64,000 bases of DNA from Firmicutes bacterium UBA7510 (GTDB taxonomy: Bacteria; Bacillota; Clostridia; Tissierellales; Sedimentibacteraceae). A model generated the notes under the pieces. The model was not told the origin of the DNA. It made no database searches and saw only the letters and a list, made by a program, of their open reading frames with translations. The translations under genes were made by a program, and so were the position numbers. Of the stretch, positions 35,106 to 43,974 are shown piece by piece (positions within the stretch are counted from its first letter, which is position 1; the number at the start of each line of letters is the position of its first letter). The DNA lies in the NCBI GenBank assembly GCA_002479485.1, contig DLNM01000035.1, positions 62,726-126,725 of the forward strand, given 5' to 3'.

Positions 35106-35428
35106 CTGAATTATATCAAGAGAGAATAAATAACATAAGAAAAGTAATGCCTAATAGTAAACTACAAAATAGAGGAAATATGGCTATAGCAGATGTTGAT
35201 ATTGAAGGATTAAATAATGAATATGTTGCACATAGCCAAATAAATAAAGTTGGAGATAAGGGGGCTAATTTAGCAGACTTTTCTCATTTAAAATCAGAAG
35301 ATGAAAGGATATTTACTTCATATGTAGAAGATAAATTTCCTAGATATCAGGATACAGAAGCGAAAATATTAGAGGATATAGCAACTAATATTAAAGATCC
35401 AAATATGTCTGGAACTTTAGAAAAGTAA
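35090..35428 (+). pseudogene. Remnant of a polymorphic-toxin deaminase domain
   Basis: An open frame from 35090 (first ATG at 35147) encodes NPELYQERINNIRK, then GNMAIADVDIEGLNNEYVAHS and YVEDKFPRYQDTEAKILEDIA. This matches my recollection of toxin-deaminase C-terminal domains, in which the TEAKILE Glu is catalytic and a later CxxC binds zinc. The frame stops (MSGTLEK) before any CxxC, and no delivery domain lies upstream, so both ends are lost. The sequence just after is an IS256-type remnant, which probably caused the truncation. Confidence 0.5.
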
Positions 35429-35429
35429 C

Positions 35430-35578
35430 TAAAAAAGGTGTATTTTCTAATGAAAATTCGCTGTTGAAACTTTTGTATCTTCGAATTACCGAATTTTATA
35501 AAAATGGAATGGCCGCCCTCAGAACAATTGGGTTATGGTAAGAAATCAACTTGATATCGATGAAAAAATAAGGGAATG
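35430..35578 (+). pseudogene. IS256-family transposase C-terminal remnant, frameshifted
   Basis: One frame reads VFSNENSLLKLLYLRITE; after a shift another frame reads KWNGRPQNNWVMVRNQL. The two together resemble the C-terminus of IS256-type transposases (a FP.E..LLK.LYL...KKW...NW...NQL pattern). No intact transposase or clear terminal repeats are seen. Confidence 0.5.
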
Positions 35579-35607
35579 AATGAGAAAATATATGTAAAAT
35601 TTTAGCA

Positions 35608-35631
35608 GGTAGGTATTTGCAAATACCTACC
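35608..35631. repeat. 24-bp perfect palindrome
   Basis: GGTAGGTATTTG followed exactly by its complement, with no loop. There is no T-run on either side, so it is not an ordinary terminator. It lies at the edge of the gene-debris zone, 50 bp past the end of the cysteine-rich gene on the other strand. Confidence 0.7.
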
Positions 35632-35679
35632 CGTTAGAATACAAAGTAATATCTATAATTTTTATAAAAACTTACGCAT

Positions 35680-36243
35680 TTAATTTGACAATCTCTCAAA
35701 AATAAATTCACATGGCATTTCACCTTTGCTGTTTATCGGTGATGAAACAATTTCCTTGGTTTTTAACTGTAAATCAAGTAGTCTTTCTAAGTGACGTCGA
35801 CAGTGACCTGCACAACAAAAACAATATGTAAGTGGCATTGTACGGTTTTCATTAGGAAGGCTGTTGACCTTTAGTTTTTTATTAACTGTACATGGGCACA
35901 CACAGGCATAGTTATCCTTATCTTTAATAACCCATCTCGCTGTTATTGTATTATCACTATTTAGATTAACATTCCAATCAGAATGAAAATCTTCTAAACA
36001 AGGAATTTGTTCAATCTTTTCTTGTAATGAATTACCTTCAATTTTTTTGATTCCATTGAGTTCTTTCTGTGATGTAGCACAAGCACTAGAATCCAAAATT
36101 TGATATACTATTTCATGATCAAGCAATTTTTCCATTCTTTCAATAATATCTACAAGATCACCATTGCCAATTACTTCTTTTATTGTGTTTTCGTCTATGT
36201 TATGTTCAATCAGTCTTTTTTTAATTCCATTAACCTTAGCCAT
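35680..36243 (-). CDS. Cysteine-rich conserved protein of unknown function (DUF6144-like)
   Basis: 187 aa, no signal peptide or membrane helix, so probably cytosolic. The C-terminal half contains CVCPC (about 113-117), CFCCAGHCRRHLERLL (about 141-156) and a final PCEFIFE. This Cys spacing suggests a metal or Fe-S site. The ending NSKGEMPCEFIF resembles a clostridial family I recall as DUF6144; function unknown. GGGAGGT precedes ATG 36243. A separate AAAGGAGG and ATG lie upstream and open a 9-codon frame (MYKGGKIYG) whose stop overlaps the second codon of this gene. Confidence 0.6.
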   Translation of the reverse strand: MAKVNGIKKRLIEHNIDENTIKEVIGNGDLVDIIERMEKLLDHEIVYQILDSSACATSQKELNGIKKIEGNSLQEKIEQIPCLEDFHSDWNVNLNSDNTITARWVIKDKDNYACVCPCTVNKKLKVNSLPNENRTMPLTYCFCCAGHCRRHLERLLDLQLKTKEIVSSPINSKGEMPCEFIFERLSN

Positions 36244-37015
36244 AAATTTTACCTCCCTTGTACATAAATAAATCCTCCTTTATCTTATTATTTTTAGATA
36301 TTACAAATTTATATGTTGTATTTATTTATTCTATCCCTTTGTATATTAGTTACTAAAGTCTTATTTTAATGATCACAAAGTATCCTCATTAATATTATGT
36401 ACTTTTTTATCAAGTAATTCAAGAACAACTTTATAGCCAGATGTATAAAAAAGTGTTGGATATATTATATTAATAATCAACTTCTGCAAAGTGAGAATTT
36501 GCTCAGCTTTTTTAAAGTTTTATGTTTTATATGTTTAGCTATTTACTTATATAATATATTATAAACACTTACCTAAAGGAAGAGTCAATAGGTTCTATAA
36601 AAAATTTGCTTTAATATAAATAATATACTATTATAAACAATTTAATTATAACTTGCGATAAAATTAATAAAGCAAGGACAGGAAAATTAATTATATGAAA
36701 AGTATAATAAGTTATGCTTAATTTAACATAACTCTATATTACAAAAGATAAAACAATATTTTAAAAATTTTATAGTGCTAAAAATTGGTATAACGGACGT
36801 AATGATGATAGTAGTAGTTTTAGGAACAAGATTTGTAAGTTATCATGTTGCTTTATATAAACAACATCCTGAAATTTATAAAATAGTTGAAGTGAACCAA
36901 ATACTTGATTTTTACACTTTTCTTTTACATTTTACCTATTAATTTATATAGTGCATGAGTTAGTTATATTTTACTTATGCACTTTAATTATTTAGTCATA
37001 TCATACTTTGATATG
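36244..37015. other. Long AT-rich intergenic stretch, mostly without features
   Basis: No convincing gene. It holds a startless minus-strand frame (about 36373-36519) and a 55-codon plus-strand frame (36775-36942) without a ribosome site. There is also a hairpin AGTGCATgAGT (36950-36960) / ACTtATGCACT (36973-36983) lacking a T-run. It looks like eroded DNA between the accessory remnants and the XRE regulator. Confidence 0.5.
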
Positions 37016-37098
37016 TTTCGACAATATTATACAAAATATGAAATAATATACATATGGGTTATGTTTATGGAACTATTGCGGGTTTTAATATGTCGAAA
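37016..37098 (+). promoter_or_regulatory. Two Spo0A-box-like sites before the XRE gene
   Basis: TTTCGACA at 37016-37023 and its inverse TGTCGAAA at 37091-37098 each contain the 0A-box core TGTCGAA in opposite orientation, 75 bp apart, upstream of the XRE regulator start at 37133. Site similarity is visible; binding by Spo0A is inferred. Confidence 0.45.
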
Positions 37099-37132
37099 AA
37101 AATTCTAAAATATGGTTAATAGGAGAAATACT

Positions 37133-37456
37133 ATGAGTGTTATATATTCGGAAGTTGGTAATAGAATAAGAAAAGCTAGAGAAAAATTAAACTTAAGCAG
37201 AGAGTCACTTTCAGAAAGTGCAGAAATTTCATCAAAATTTTTATATGAAATAGAGACAGGACAAAAAGGATTTTCCTCAGATATATTGTATAGAATTTCT
37301 AAATCACTTAATATAAGTAGTGATTATATTTTAAATGGATATCCCACAAATGATGATAACATAGAATTGTCAGAAATATTGAATATGTTCTCACCTGGGC
37401 AGATTAAAGAGATTATAGTTGCATTAAAGTCAATTTATAAAATAAGCATTAAGTAA
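37133..37456 (+). CDS. XRE-family (SinR-like) transcriptional regulator
   Basis: 107-aa protein with an N-terminal lambda-repressor helix-turn-helix (VGNRIRKAREKLNLSRESL, then SSKFLYEIETGQKGFSSDIL, to about residue 65) and a short C-terminal helical part that could dimerise. ATG 37133 follows AGGAGA; the in-frame ATG 37112 has none. It stands alone among mobile-element remnants. Upstream Spo0A-like boxes hint at growth-phase control. No target is evident. Confidence 0.8.
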   Translation: MSVIYSEVGNRIRKAREKLNLSRESLSESAEISSKFLYEIETGQKGFSSDILYRISKSLNISSDYILNGYPTNDDNIELSEILNMFSPGQIKEIIVALKSIYKISIK

Positions 37457-37704
37457 AAAAATTTGGATTACATAGAGAAATGTTTTTATAGATAAAATAT
37501 TATACTATTATCTTATGTGAATTAATATTACGGAAAAGAGCAATTAAAGAAAGGCTATTAGTTCTTTGAGAAAATTGTATTTAAGAACTCACAATGAGTA
37601 AATTTTAAGTTGATTTCTACCAATTGAATAAAAATAAAAAACAAATGACTTACTTTGTATTAAAATTTGTTTGCACACAAAAATCTAATAAGGAGTCATT
37701 TGTC

Positions 37705-38260
37705 CATGAACATAATACCATACGTTAGCAAAATAAACAATACATGGATGTATTCACTAGAATTTCAATGGTAAATTAACTAAAATACATAGCTAATGTT
37801 TCAGTAAAAACCATAGAACGATCTTGGGACATTTTTTGAATGATAGCCCTTGGGATGAATTAATTCTTGAGAATAGTCTAACTGATTGTACTCATAATAG
37901 TATAAAGTCATTATCAGATGAAAATAGTCCTGTGTACATATTAATTGACGATACCAAAATGGGAAAATCAAGCCCTTGTCAGTGAATAAACATATCTACT
38001 ATGTGATGGCTGGTATCCAAGTAAATCAATATTTAATCTTATCGTGTTTATAGGTATGAAGGTGCATTAAATCTAATTAATTATGCTGTAGTTCTATTAT
38101 CCTGAAAAGCTAAAGACAGCTTTATTTCTAAGAATATGAAAGCATTTTTAAGTACAGACATTGAGTTATTTAACCTTGAAATATTAACACATTATAAAAA
38201 TAGATGATCAGTAGAGGTATACTTAAAAAATGTTAAACAAAATCATTGATTTTGTATATT
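37705..38260 (+). pseudogene. Decayed DDE transposase (IS701/IS4-like)
   Basis: Starts MNIIPYVSKINNTWMYS and continues in shifting frames with several stops. Recognisable pieces: NDSPWDELILENSLTDCTHNS, SPVYILIDDTKMGKSS (first catalytic Asp region), YRYEGALNLINYAVVLL and LTHYKNRWSVEVYLKNVKQ (C-terminal catalytic Glu region). ACAAATGACTT and AGTCATTTGT at about 37643 and 37696 may be remains of an end. Not functional. Confidence 0.6.
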
Positions 38261-38402
38261 TAGAAGTTTTATCAGGTTCATCTTTGGAAAATATCAAAAC
38301 AGTATTAAATGTAGCATAGGATAACTGTGATTATTTTTATTGTAGATTTTTTACAGTTAATTTGCTTAATATGAGTAATAATTAAAATATGGAGGATAAA
38401 AA

Positions 38403-38687
38403 ATGATACTCAAGCCTATAGCGGATAATGTTGTAGTGAAAATGCTTGAAGCAGAGGAAACTACAAAAAGCGGAATTATTTTAACAGCTGTAACAAAAGA
38501 AAAACCTCAAATTGCAGAAATAATTGCAGTAGGTCCAGGTGGTATGATGGATGGAGAGGTTATAAAAATGACTGTTAAAATTGGTGATAAAGTTGTTATT
38601 AATAAATATTCTGGCTCAGAGGTTAAGATTGATAACGAAGAGTTTTATATTATTAAACTTTCAGAAATATTAGCAATCGTTGAATAA
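38403..38687 (+). CDS. groES: Co-chaperonin GroES
   Basis: 94-aa lid of the GroEL chamber. It has the mobile loop ETTKSGIILT and the PIADNVVVKMLEAEE start. ATGGAGG precedes the ATG. No CIRCE palindrome (TTAGCACTC-N9-GAGTGCTAA) is seen between 38260 and 38402, unlike typical HrcA-controlled Firmicute groESL operons. The upstream region is transposase debris. Confidence 0.96.
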   Translation: MILKPIADNVVVKMLEAEETTKSGIILTAVTKEKPQIAEIIAVGPGGMMDGEVIKMTVKIGDKVVINKYSGSEVKIDNEEFYIIKLSEILAIVE

Positions 38688-38701
38688 AAGGAGGAAAGAA
38701 A

Positions 38702-40330
38702 TTGGCTAAAGACATATTATATGGTGAAGATGCTAGAAAAGCTTTACAAGCAGGAGTTGATAAACTTGCTAATACAGTAAAAATAACATTGGGACCTAAA
38801 GGAAGAAATGTAGTTTTAGATAAAAAATATGGAACACCTCTAATTACAAATGATGGTGTAACAATCGCAAAAGAAATTGATCTTAAAGACAAGTTTGAAA
38901 ATATGGGAGCACAACTTATAAAAGAAGTAGCAATAAAAACTAATGATATTGCTGGGGATGGTACTACCACAGCTACATTACTAACTCAAGCTTTAATAAG
39001 GGAAGGTATGAAAAATGTAGTTGCTGGCGCTAATCCAATGATTCTTAAAAAAGGAATCAATCAAGCAGTAAATATTGCAGTTGATGTAATAAAAAGAAGT
39101 TCAAAAGTTGTAAATGGTAGTACCGATATATCACGAGTTGCTACAATAGCTGCTGGAGATGAATTTGTAGGAAACCTAATTACAGATGCAATGGGAAAAG
39201 TAACCTCTGATGGTGTTATCACTATTGAAGAAAGCAAAACAGCTTATACATATACGGAAGTTGTAGAAGGAATGCAGTTTGATAGAGGTTATATATCACC
39301 ATACATGGTGACGGATCCAAATAAATTGGAATCTGTTATTGAGGATGCATATATACTTATTACAGATAAAAAAATATCTAACTTTCAGGATCTTTTACCA
39401 CTTCTTGAAAGTATAGTTCAAGCGGGAAAAAAGCTTGTTATCATTGCTGAAGATATTGAGGGTGAAGCACTTGCAACTATTATTTTAAATAAGTTAAGAG
39501 GAATATTCACAGTGGTTGGAGTTAAAGCTCCTGGATTTGGCGATAGAAGAAAAGAGGTATTACAAGACATTGCAATTTTAACAGGTGGACAAGTTGTAAG
39601 CGACGAATTAGGTTATGAGCTTAAAGACACTAATCTTTCCATGCTTGGACAAGCTAAAAAAGTAAAAGTTCAAAAAGAGAATACTATTATAATTGATGGT
39701 GCAGGTAACAAAGATATAATCAATTCTAGAATTATCCAAATTAAAAACGCTATTGAAAATACTACTTCTGATTTTGATAAAGAAAAACTACAGGAAAGAC
39801 TTGCAAAATTATCAGGTGGTGTTGCAGTAATTAAAGTAGGTTCAGCTACCGAAATTGAGATGAAAGAAAAAAAACTTAGAATTGAAGATGCGCTTGCAGC
39901 TACTAAAGCAGCTATTGAAGAAGGTATTGTAGCTGGTGGTGGAACAGTATACATAAATGCTATTAATAAAATTTGTGAGCTATCACAAAAACTAGAGGGA
40001 GATGAAAAGACTGGTGTTAATATAGTGCTTAAGGCACTTGAAGAACCTATAAAACAGATAGCATACAATGCCGGTGTTGATGGTTCTTTAATTATTAAAG
40101 TAATAAAGGATAATGAAAAAGAAACATTTGGTTTTAATGCTTATACTGAGCAGTTTACTGATATGTTAGAAGATGGAATTGTAGATCCTGCCAAAGTAGT
40201 TAGAATTGCACTTGAAAACGCAGCAAGTGTTGCCTCAATGGTACTTACTACTGAAAGTCTGGTTGCTAATATTCCTGAGGAAACACCACCGATGCCACCG
40301 ATGAATCCGGGTATGGGTGGAATGTATTAA
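38702..40330 (+). CDS. groEL: Chaperonin GroEL
   Basis: 542 aa. GDGTTTATLLTQAL (ATPase), GPKGRNVVLDKKYG, GFGDRRKEVLQDIA and the C-terminal GGM tail (PPMNPGMGGMY) are all present and the length is standard, so it should be active. It starts at TTG 38702 behind GGAGGAAAG. Directly downstream of groES and upstream of the NRPS/PKS cluster, with a terminator-like hairpin between. Confidence 0.96.
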   Translation: MAKDILYGEDARKALQAGVDKLANTVKITLGPKGRNVVLDKKYGTPLITNDGVTIAKEIDLKDKFENMGAQLIKEVAIKTNDIAGDGTTTATLLTQALIREGMKNVVAGANPMILKKGINQAVNIAVDVIKRSSKVVNGSTDISRVATIAAGDEFVGNLITDAMGKVTSDGVITIEESKTAYTYTEVVEGMQFDRGYISPYMVTDPNKLESVIEDAYILITDKKISNFQDLLPLLESIVQAGKKLVIIAEDIEGEALATIILNKLRGIFTVVGVKAPGFGDRRKEVLQDIAILTGGQVVSDELGYELKDTNLSMLGQAKKVKVQKENTIIIDGAGNKDIINSRIIQIKNAIENTTSDFDKEKLQERLAKLSGGVAVIKVGSATEIEMKEKKLRIEDALAATKAAIEEGIVAGGGTVYINAINKICELSQKLEGDEKTGVNIVLKALEEPIKQIAYNAGVDGSLIIKVIKDNEKETFGFNAYTEQFTDMLEDGIVDPAKVVRIALENAASVASMVLTTESLVANIPEETPPMPPMNPGMGGMY

Positions 40331-40397
40331 AAGAAATTTCAAAGAAGATGATTATATGATTCAATCTACGTTTCGGCGAGTTGAAAAACAATATTCT

Positions 40398-40460
40398 GAC
40401 ATAGATTTAAAATATTGGCTTATAATCCGGAAGTCATATGGCGAAGCTATGTCTTTTTTT
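40398..40460 (+). terminator. Terminator-like structure after groEL
   Basis: GACATAG (40398-40404) pairs with CTATGTC (40447-40453), followed by seven T. The enclosed 42 nt may fold further. It separates groESL from the biosynthetic cluster. A TATAAT without a good -35 lies at about 40520, a possible start of the cluster transcript. Confidence 0.55.
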
Positions 40461-40545
40461 AATTTAATGATACATTTGGGGTGCATTAGAAAAAAGTGTA
40501 CAAGCAGTTTATTTTAATAAAATATAATGTAAGGAAGGACTAAAA

Positions 40546-40809
40546 ATGAAAATTAAAGAAAAAATAATTGATACTATTTCATCCCTCAGTGAAATGGAGA
40601 ATGTTAAACAATACTTATCCGAAAACGACGATTTGAGTAAAATAGAGATGAATTCATTATCATTTATTAAAATTGTAGTTGCTTTAGAAAGTGAATTTGG
40701 CTTTGAATTTGATGACGAGATGTTAGATTATAATAGATTTGCCTCATTAAATACATTATGTAATTATGTGAAAGAACAAATGAAGTTAAGTAATTCAATA
40801 ACTGTTTGA
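40546..40809 (+). CDS. Free-standing acyl/peptidyl carrier protein
   Basis: 87 aa, four-helix carrier fold. The phosphopantetheine Ser is S37 in KIEMNSLSFIKIVVALE, where Asn replaces the usual Asp before Ser. The acidic second-helix region (FGFEFDDEMLDY) is typical of carrier proteins. AAGGAAGG precedes the ATG. It is the first gene of the cluster, 11 bases before the peptidase-ABC fusion. It could carry a starter acyl chain or a special extender; nothing in the window settles which. Confidence 0.85.
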   Translation: MKIKEKIIDTISSLSEMENVKQYLSENDDLSKIEMNSLSFIKIVVALESEFGFEFDDEMLDYNRFASLNTLCNYVKEQMKLSNSITV

Positions 40810-40820
40810 GGTAAAAATAT

Positions 40821-43800
40821 ATGAAAAGAATATTATGTACTATTCTAGCTGTAATTATTATGGCTATTTTTTGTATAAACGCATATGCAATTGATTTAAA
40901 TGTTAAATCTAATACAGTAGATTTGGACAAGATTGATCAGACTATAATAGACAATTTTGTCAATGAGACTCTGAAAAAATCTAAAGTTCCAGGTGCTTCA
41001 ATTGTTATTGTGAATGGGGATCAGACAAAATATCTATCATATGGTTATTCTAATACTGGATATAAAATAGAAATAACGCGCAATACACTTTTTGAACTAG
41101 GTTCAATGAGTAAAGCTTTTACAGGGTTAGGAATTTTGCTATTGGAAGATGAGGGTAAATTATCTCTTGATGATCCAATAGATAAGTATATACCTTGGCT
41201 GACCTTTTATTATAAAGGATTACATGAGCACCAAAGGTATGATGGAAATGTATCTCCTAAAATATCAAATTTTCTTTATCATACAAGTGAAATACCTTAT
41301 AAAACAATAGGTTATATTCCTGAAGGTACCTCTGATGATATGCTTGAAAAAACCGTAAGGGCACTTGTAGGAACAAAACTTGATTATTATCCTGGGGATG
41401 TGTATCAGTATGCAACCGTTAATTATGATGTGCTTGGATACTTAATTCAAGTGATTACTGGACAATCATATGAGGAATTTATATATGATAAAATATTGGT
41501 TGAATTATGGTTAAATAATACATATCTTTTTACAGAAGATGCAGAAAAAACAGGATTATTAGCACAAGGATATAAAATGTCTTTTTTTCAAGCCCAGCCA
41601 TATGATGCTCCAAGATATAGAGGAAACACACCAGCTGGATACGTTATTTCTGATAATGAAGACATGGCTCAGTGGATGCGAATACAAATGGGATTAATTG
41701 ATGTATCAGAACAATTTGAACGTATCATTGCTAAGTCACATATTGGTAATACATCTGTAGGAACTATAGGTGATCATACTTATGGCGCTGGATGGGGTGT
41801 TAACGTTAAGGGCTTAGATATACGACATAGTGGAAATAATCCTAATTATTCATCTTCATTAATAATGCAAACTAATAATAAGCTGGGTGTATGTGTTTTA
41901 GCAAATATGAATTCAAATGTTGCAGATTACCTAAGTGTAAATATATTAAATATCATACAAGGAAAACGAATTGAAAAGTATACAACACATTCATATAAAA
42001 GTTTAGATACTGTTTTTTCAATTGTTACTATTATTTCTATAGTATTAGGAATTATGATTATTTATTTGCTAGTAAAATCAATTATAGAATTAATAAATGG
42101 AAAACGTATTAGAAATAACCTAAATGCTGGTAAATTTGCAGGACTGCTATTAGCTATACCATTATTGGTGTTCTCAGGTTATTGTGTATATTATCTTCCT
42201 AACATATTATTACAAAGAATACCTTGGAATGCGGTTAATGTATGGGGATCATCTTCCATTATGAAAGGATGTATTATTGGATATATAGCATTTATTATAT
42301 TTATGTTTTATATTTTACTAACATTTAATTTTCCAAAAGATAAAGAAAAAGGCTATATTGCACTAGTACCTCTAAGTTTATTTAATGGTATTGCCAGTGC
42401 ATTAATTATATTTACTATTAATGAAACTTTTAACAGACAGCTGGAATATTCAAAGGAGTTACTAGTTTACTTTGTTTTTGCACTATCTTTTTTTGTTTAC
42501 ACAATCAAGCTATTACAAGGACGTATGATTATAATTACCAATGAAATTGCTTATGAAAAACGTATTGATATGATTGATAAAATCATGTGCTCATCATATC
42601 AGTCAATTGAAGTAATAGGTAGAGATAGAATCTTTTCTGGATTAAATAATGACTGCGCTGCAATAGCACAGGTACCTGGCATAATTGTTATGTTTGTTTC
42701 TAATATACTGACACTAATATTTTGCCTTTCATATATGTTTACAAAAAGTTTTTGGGCTTTTTTTGCTTCTTTTGGAATTATATTGTTAAATAGCGCTATT
42801 AGTTTAATAACAGGTAGAATCGCTTCAAAGTATTGGGAGAAAAACAGAGATATCCAAGATACATACTTTGGTCAAATGCAAGATTTGATGAATGGATTTA
42901 AGGAACTTGTACTTAATAAGTTGAGACGTTTTGCATTTTGGGTAGATATGAAAAAATATTCTAGGATGTCTGCTGAATTGAATAAGTCAGCATCGATTAA
43001 GTTTTTAAACTTTCGTTTGTATAATACATTGATGTATAATTTCGTATTTGGTGTTGTAGTATTTTTGTTTCCAATTTTTATGTCTAATCTTGATGTTCAT
43101 GATGTTAATCGTTTGCGAGAAAATTTATTTATTGTTTTTTATATGATAGGACCATTTGACGCAATTACTGGAGCAATTCCACAATTGGTACAGTTAAATG
43201 TTAATATAAAAAGAATTAATAAGTTAATTTATGAATTAGATGAAGTTTCCACAGGAAATGTAACAATAGAAGAAGAAACAAACATTTCTTATCCAGAACA
43301 TATTTGCATCCAATTTGAAGATGTTAATTACAAGTATGTTATAAAAAATGAGTTTGGAGATATAGAAGAAAGTGAATTTACATTAGGTCCAATCACAACA
43401 GAGTTTAAATCTGGAGAAATAACTTTTATAACTGGAGGAAATGGAAGTGGTAAGTCAACGTTAGGAAAGCTTATTACAGGATTGTATACACCACAAGAAG
43501 GAAAAATATTGATTAATGGGAAACAAGCTGAAATAAGAGAACAAAACGATTTATTTTCATCTGTGTATAGCAATTATAATTTATTTAAAAAGTTATATGG
43601 TATAGATTATCAACAGAAAAAGAACTTGATTGCAGAATATCTCGATATGATGAAAATCAGAGATAAGGTTGAAATAAATGATGAAGGTGAATTTAAATCT
43701 ATTGATTTATCAACAGGTCAAAAGAAACGTCTTGCATTTATTATAAGTTGTTTAGAAGATAAACCAATGGTACTTTTTGATGAATGGGCTGCTGAACAGG

Positions 43801-43952
43801 ATCCAGAATTCAGAGCATATTTTTATGATAATTTATTACCAATGTTACAAAAACAAGGTAAAGGTGTTATTGTAATAACTCACGATGAACGTTATTTTGA
43901 AAGAGCAGATAAAATAATATCATTAGAACGCGGAATATTGATTTGTGAATAA
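40821..43952 (+). CDS. Prodrug-activating serine peptidase fused to ABC exporter (ZmaM-like)
   Basis: 1043 aa. A signal peptide (1-23) precedes a beta-lactamase/PBP4*-fold domain (about 35-385) with S95-M-S-K98, Y197 (YATVN) and HSGNNPNYSS. SxxK at 95/98 matches ClbP numbering. Four or more membrane helices follow (about 395-580), then an ABC membrane domain (about 590-810) and ATPase domain (Walker A GGNGSGKST near 874, signature LSTGQKKR near 963, Walker B MVLFDEWAAEQD near 983) of the cyclic-peptide exporter type. ClbP/XcnG/ZmaM peptidases cleave an N-acyl-D-Asn cap during export; ZmaM is the version with a fused ABC part. The first NRPS nearby is built to make exactly such a cap. A beta-lactam role is unlikely. 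Confidence 0.88.
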   Translation: MKRILCTILAVIIMAIFCINAYAIDLNVKSNTVDLDKIDQTIIDNFVNETLKKSKVPGASIVIVNGDQTKYLSYGYSNTGYKIEITRNTLFELGSMSKAFTGLGILLLEDEGKLSLDDPIDKYIPWLTFYYKGLHEHQRYDGNVSPKISNFLYHTSEIPYKTIGYIPEGTSDDMLEKTVRALVGTKLDYYPGDVYQYATVNYDVLGYLIQVITGQSYEEFIYDKILVELWLNNTYLFTEDAEKTGLLAQGYKMSFFQAQPYDAPRYRGNTPAGYVISDNEDMAQWMRIQMGLIDVSEQFERIIAKSHIGNTSVGTIGDHTYGAGWGVNVKGLDIRHSGNNPNYSSSLIMQTNNKLGVCVLANMNSNVADYLSVNILNIIQGKRIEKYTTHSYKSLDTVFSIVTIISIVLGIMIIYLLVKSIIELINGKRIRNNLNAGKFAGLLLAIPLLVFSGYCVYYLPNILLQRIPWNAVNVWGSSSIMKGCIIGYIAFIIFMFYILLTFNFPKDKEKGYIALVPLSLFNGIASALIIFTINETFNRQLEYSKELLVYFVFALSFFVYTIKLLQGRMIIITNEIAYEKRIDMIDKIMCSSYQSIEVIGRDRIFSGLNNDCAAIAQVPGIIVMFVSNILTLIFCLSYMFTKSFWAFFASFGIILLNSAISLITGRIASKYWEKNRDIQDTYFGQMQDLMNGFKELVLNKLRRFAFWVDMKKYSRMSAELNKSASIKFLNFRLYNTLMYNFVFGVVVFLFPIFMSNLDVHDVNRLRENLFIVFYMIGPFDAITGAIPQLVQLNVNIKRINKLIYELDEVSTGNVTIEEETNISYPEHICIQFEDVNYKYVIKNEFGDIEESEFTLGPITTEFKSGEITFITGGNGSGKSTLGKLITGLYTPQEGKILINGKQAEIREQNDLFSSVYSNYNLFKKLYGIDYQQKKNLIAEYLDMMKIRDKVEINDEGEFKSIDLSTGQKKRLAFIISCLEDKPMVLFDEWAAEQDPEFRAYFYDNLLPMLQKQGKGVIVITHDERYFERADKIISLERGILICE

Positions 43953-43974
43953 TAAATATACTAGTGGTGATGAA

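Noticed and set aside
36373..36519. Minus-strand fragment of about 48 codons
   Set aside because: No start codon and no family recognised; mentioned only as debris in the gap.
36775..36942. 55-codon frame starting with GTG
   Set aside because: No ribosome site or recognisable domain; AT-rich chance frame or remnant.
40398..40460. Riboswitch upstream of the carrier protein
   Set aside because: A stem plus T-run is visible but no known aptamer signature; terminator is the simpler reading.
40317..40517. 66-codon open frame after groEL
   Set aside because: It starts inside the groEL tail, has no ribosome site, resembles no family and spans a terminator-like hairpin.
40821..42000. Beta-lactamase resistance gene
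   Set aside because: Although the fold is beta-lactamase-like, fusion to an exporter beside an acyl-Asn NRPS fits a prodrug peptidase much better.
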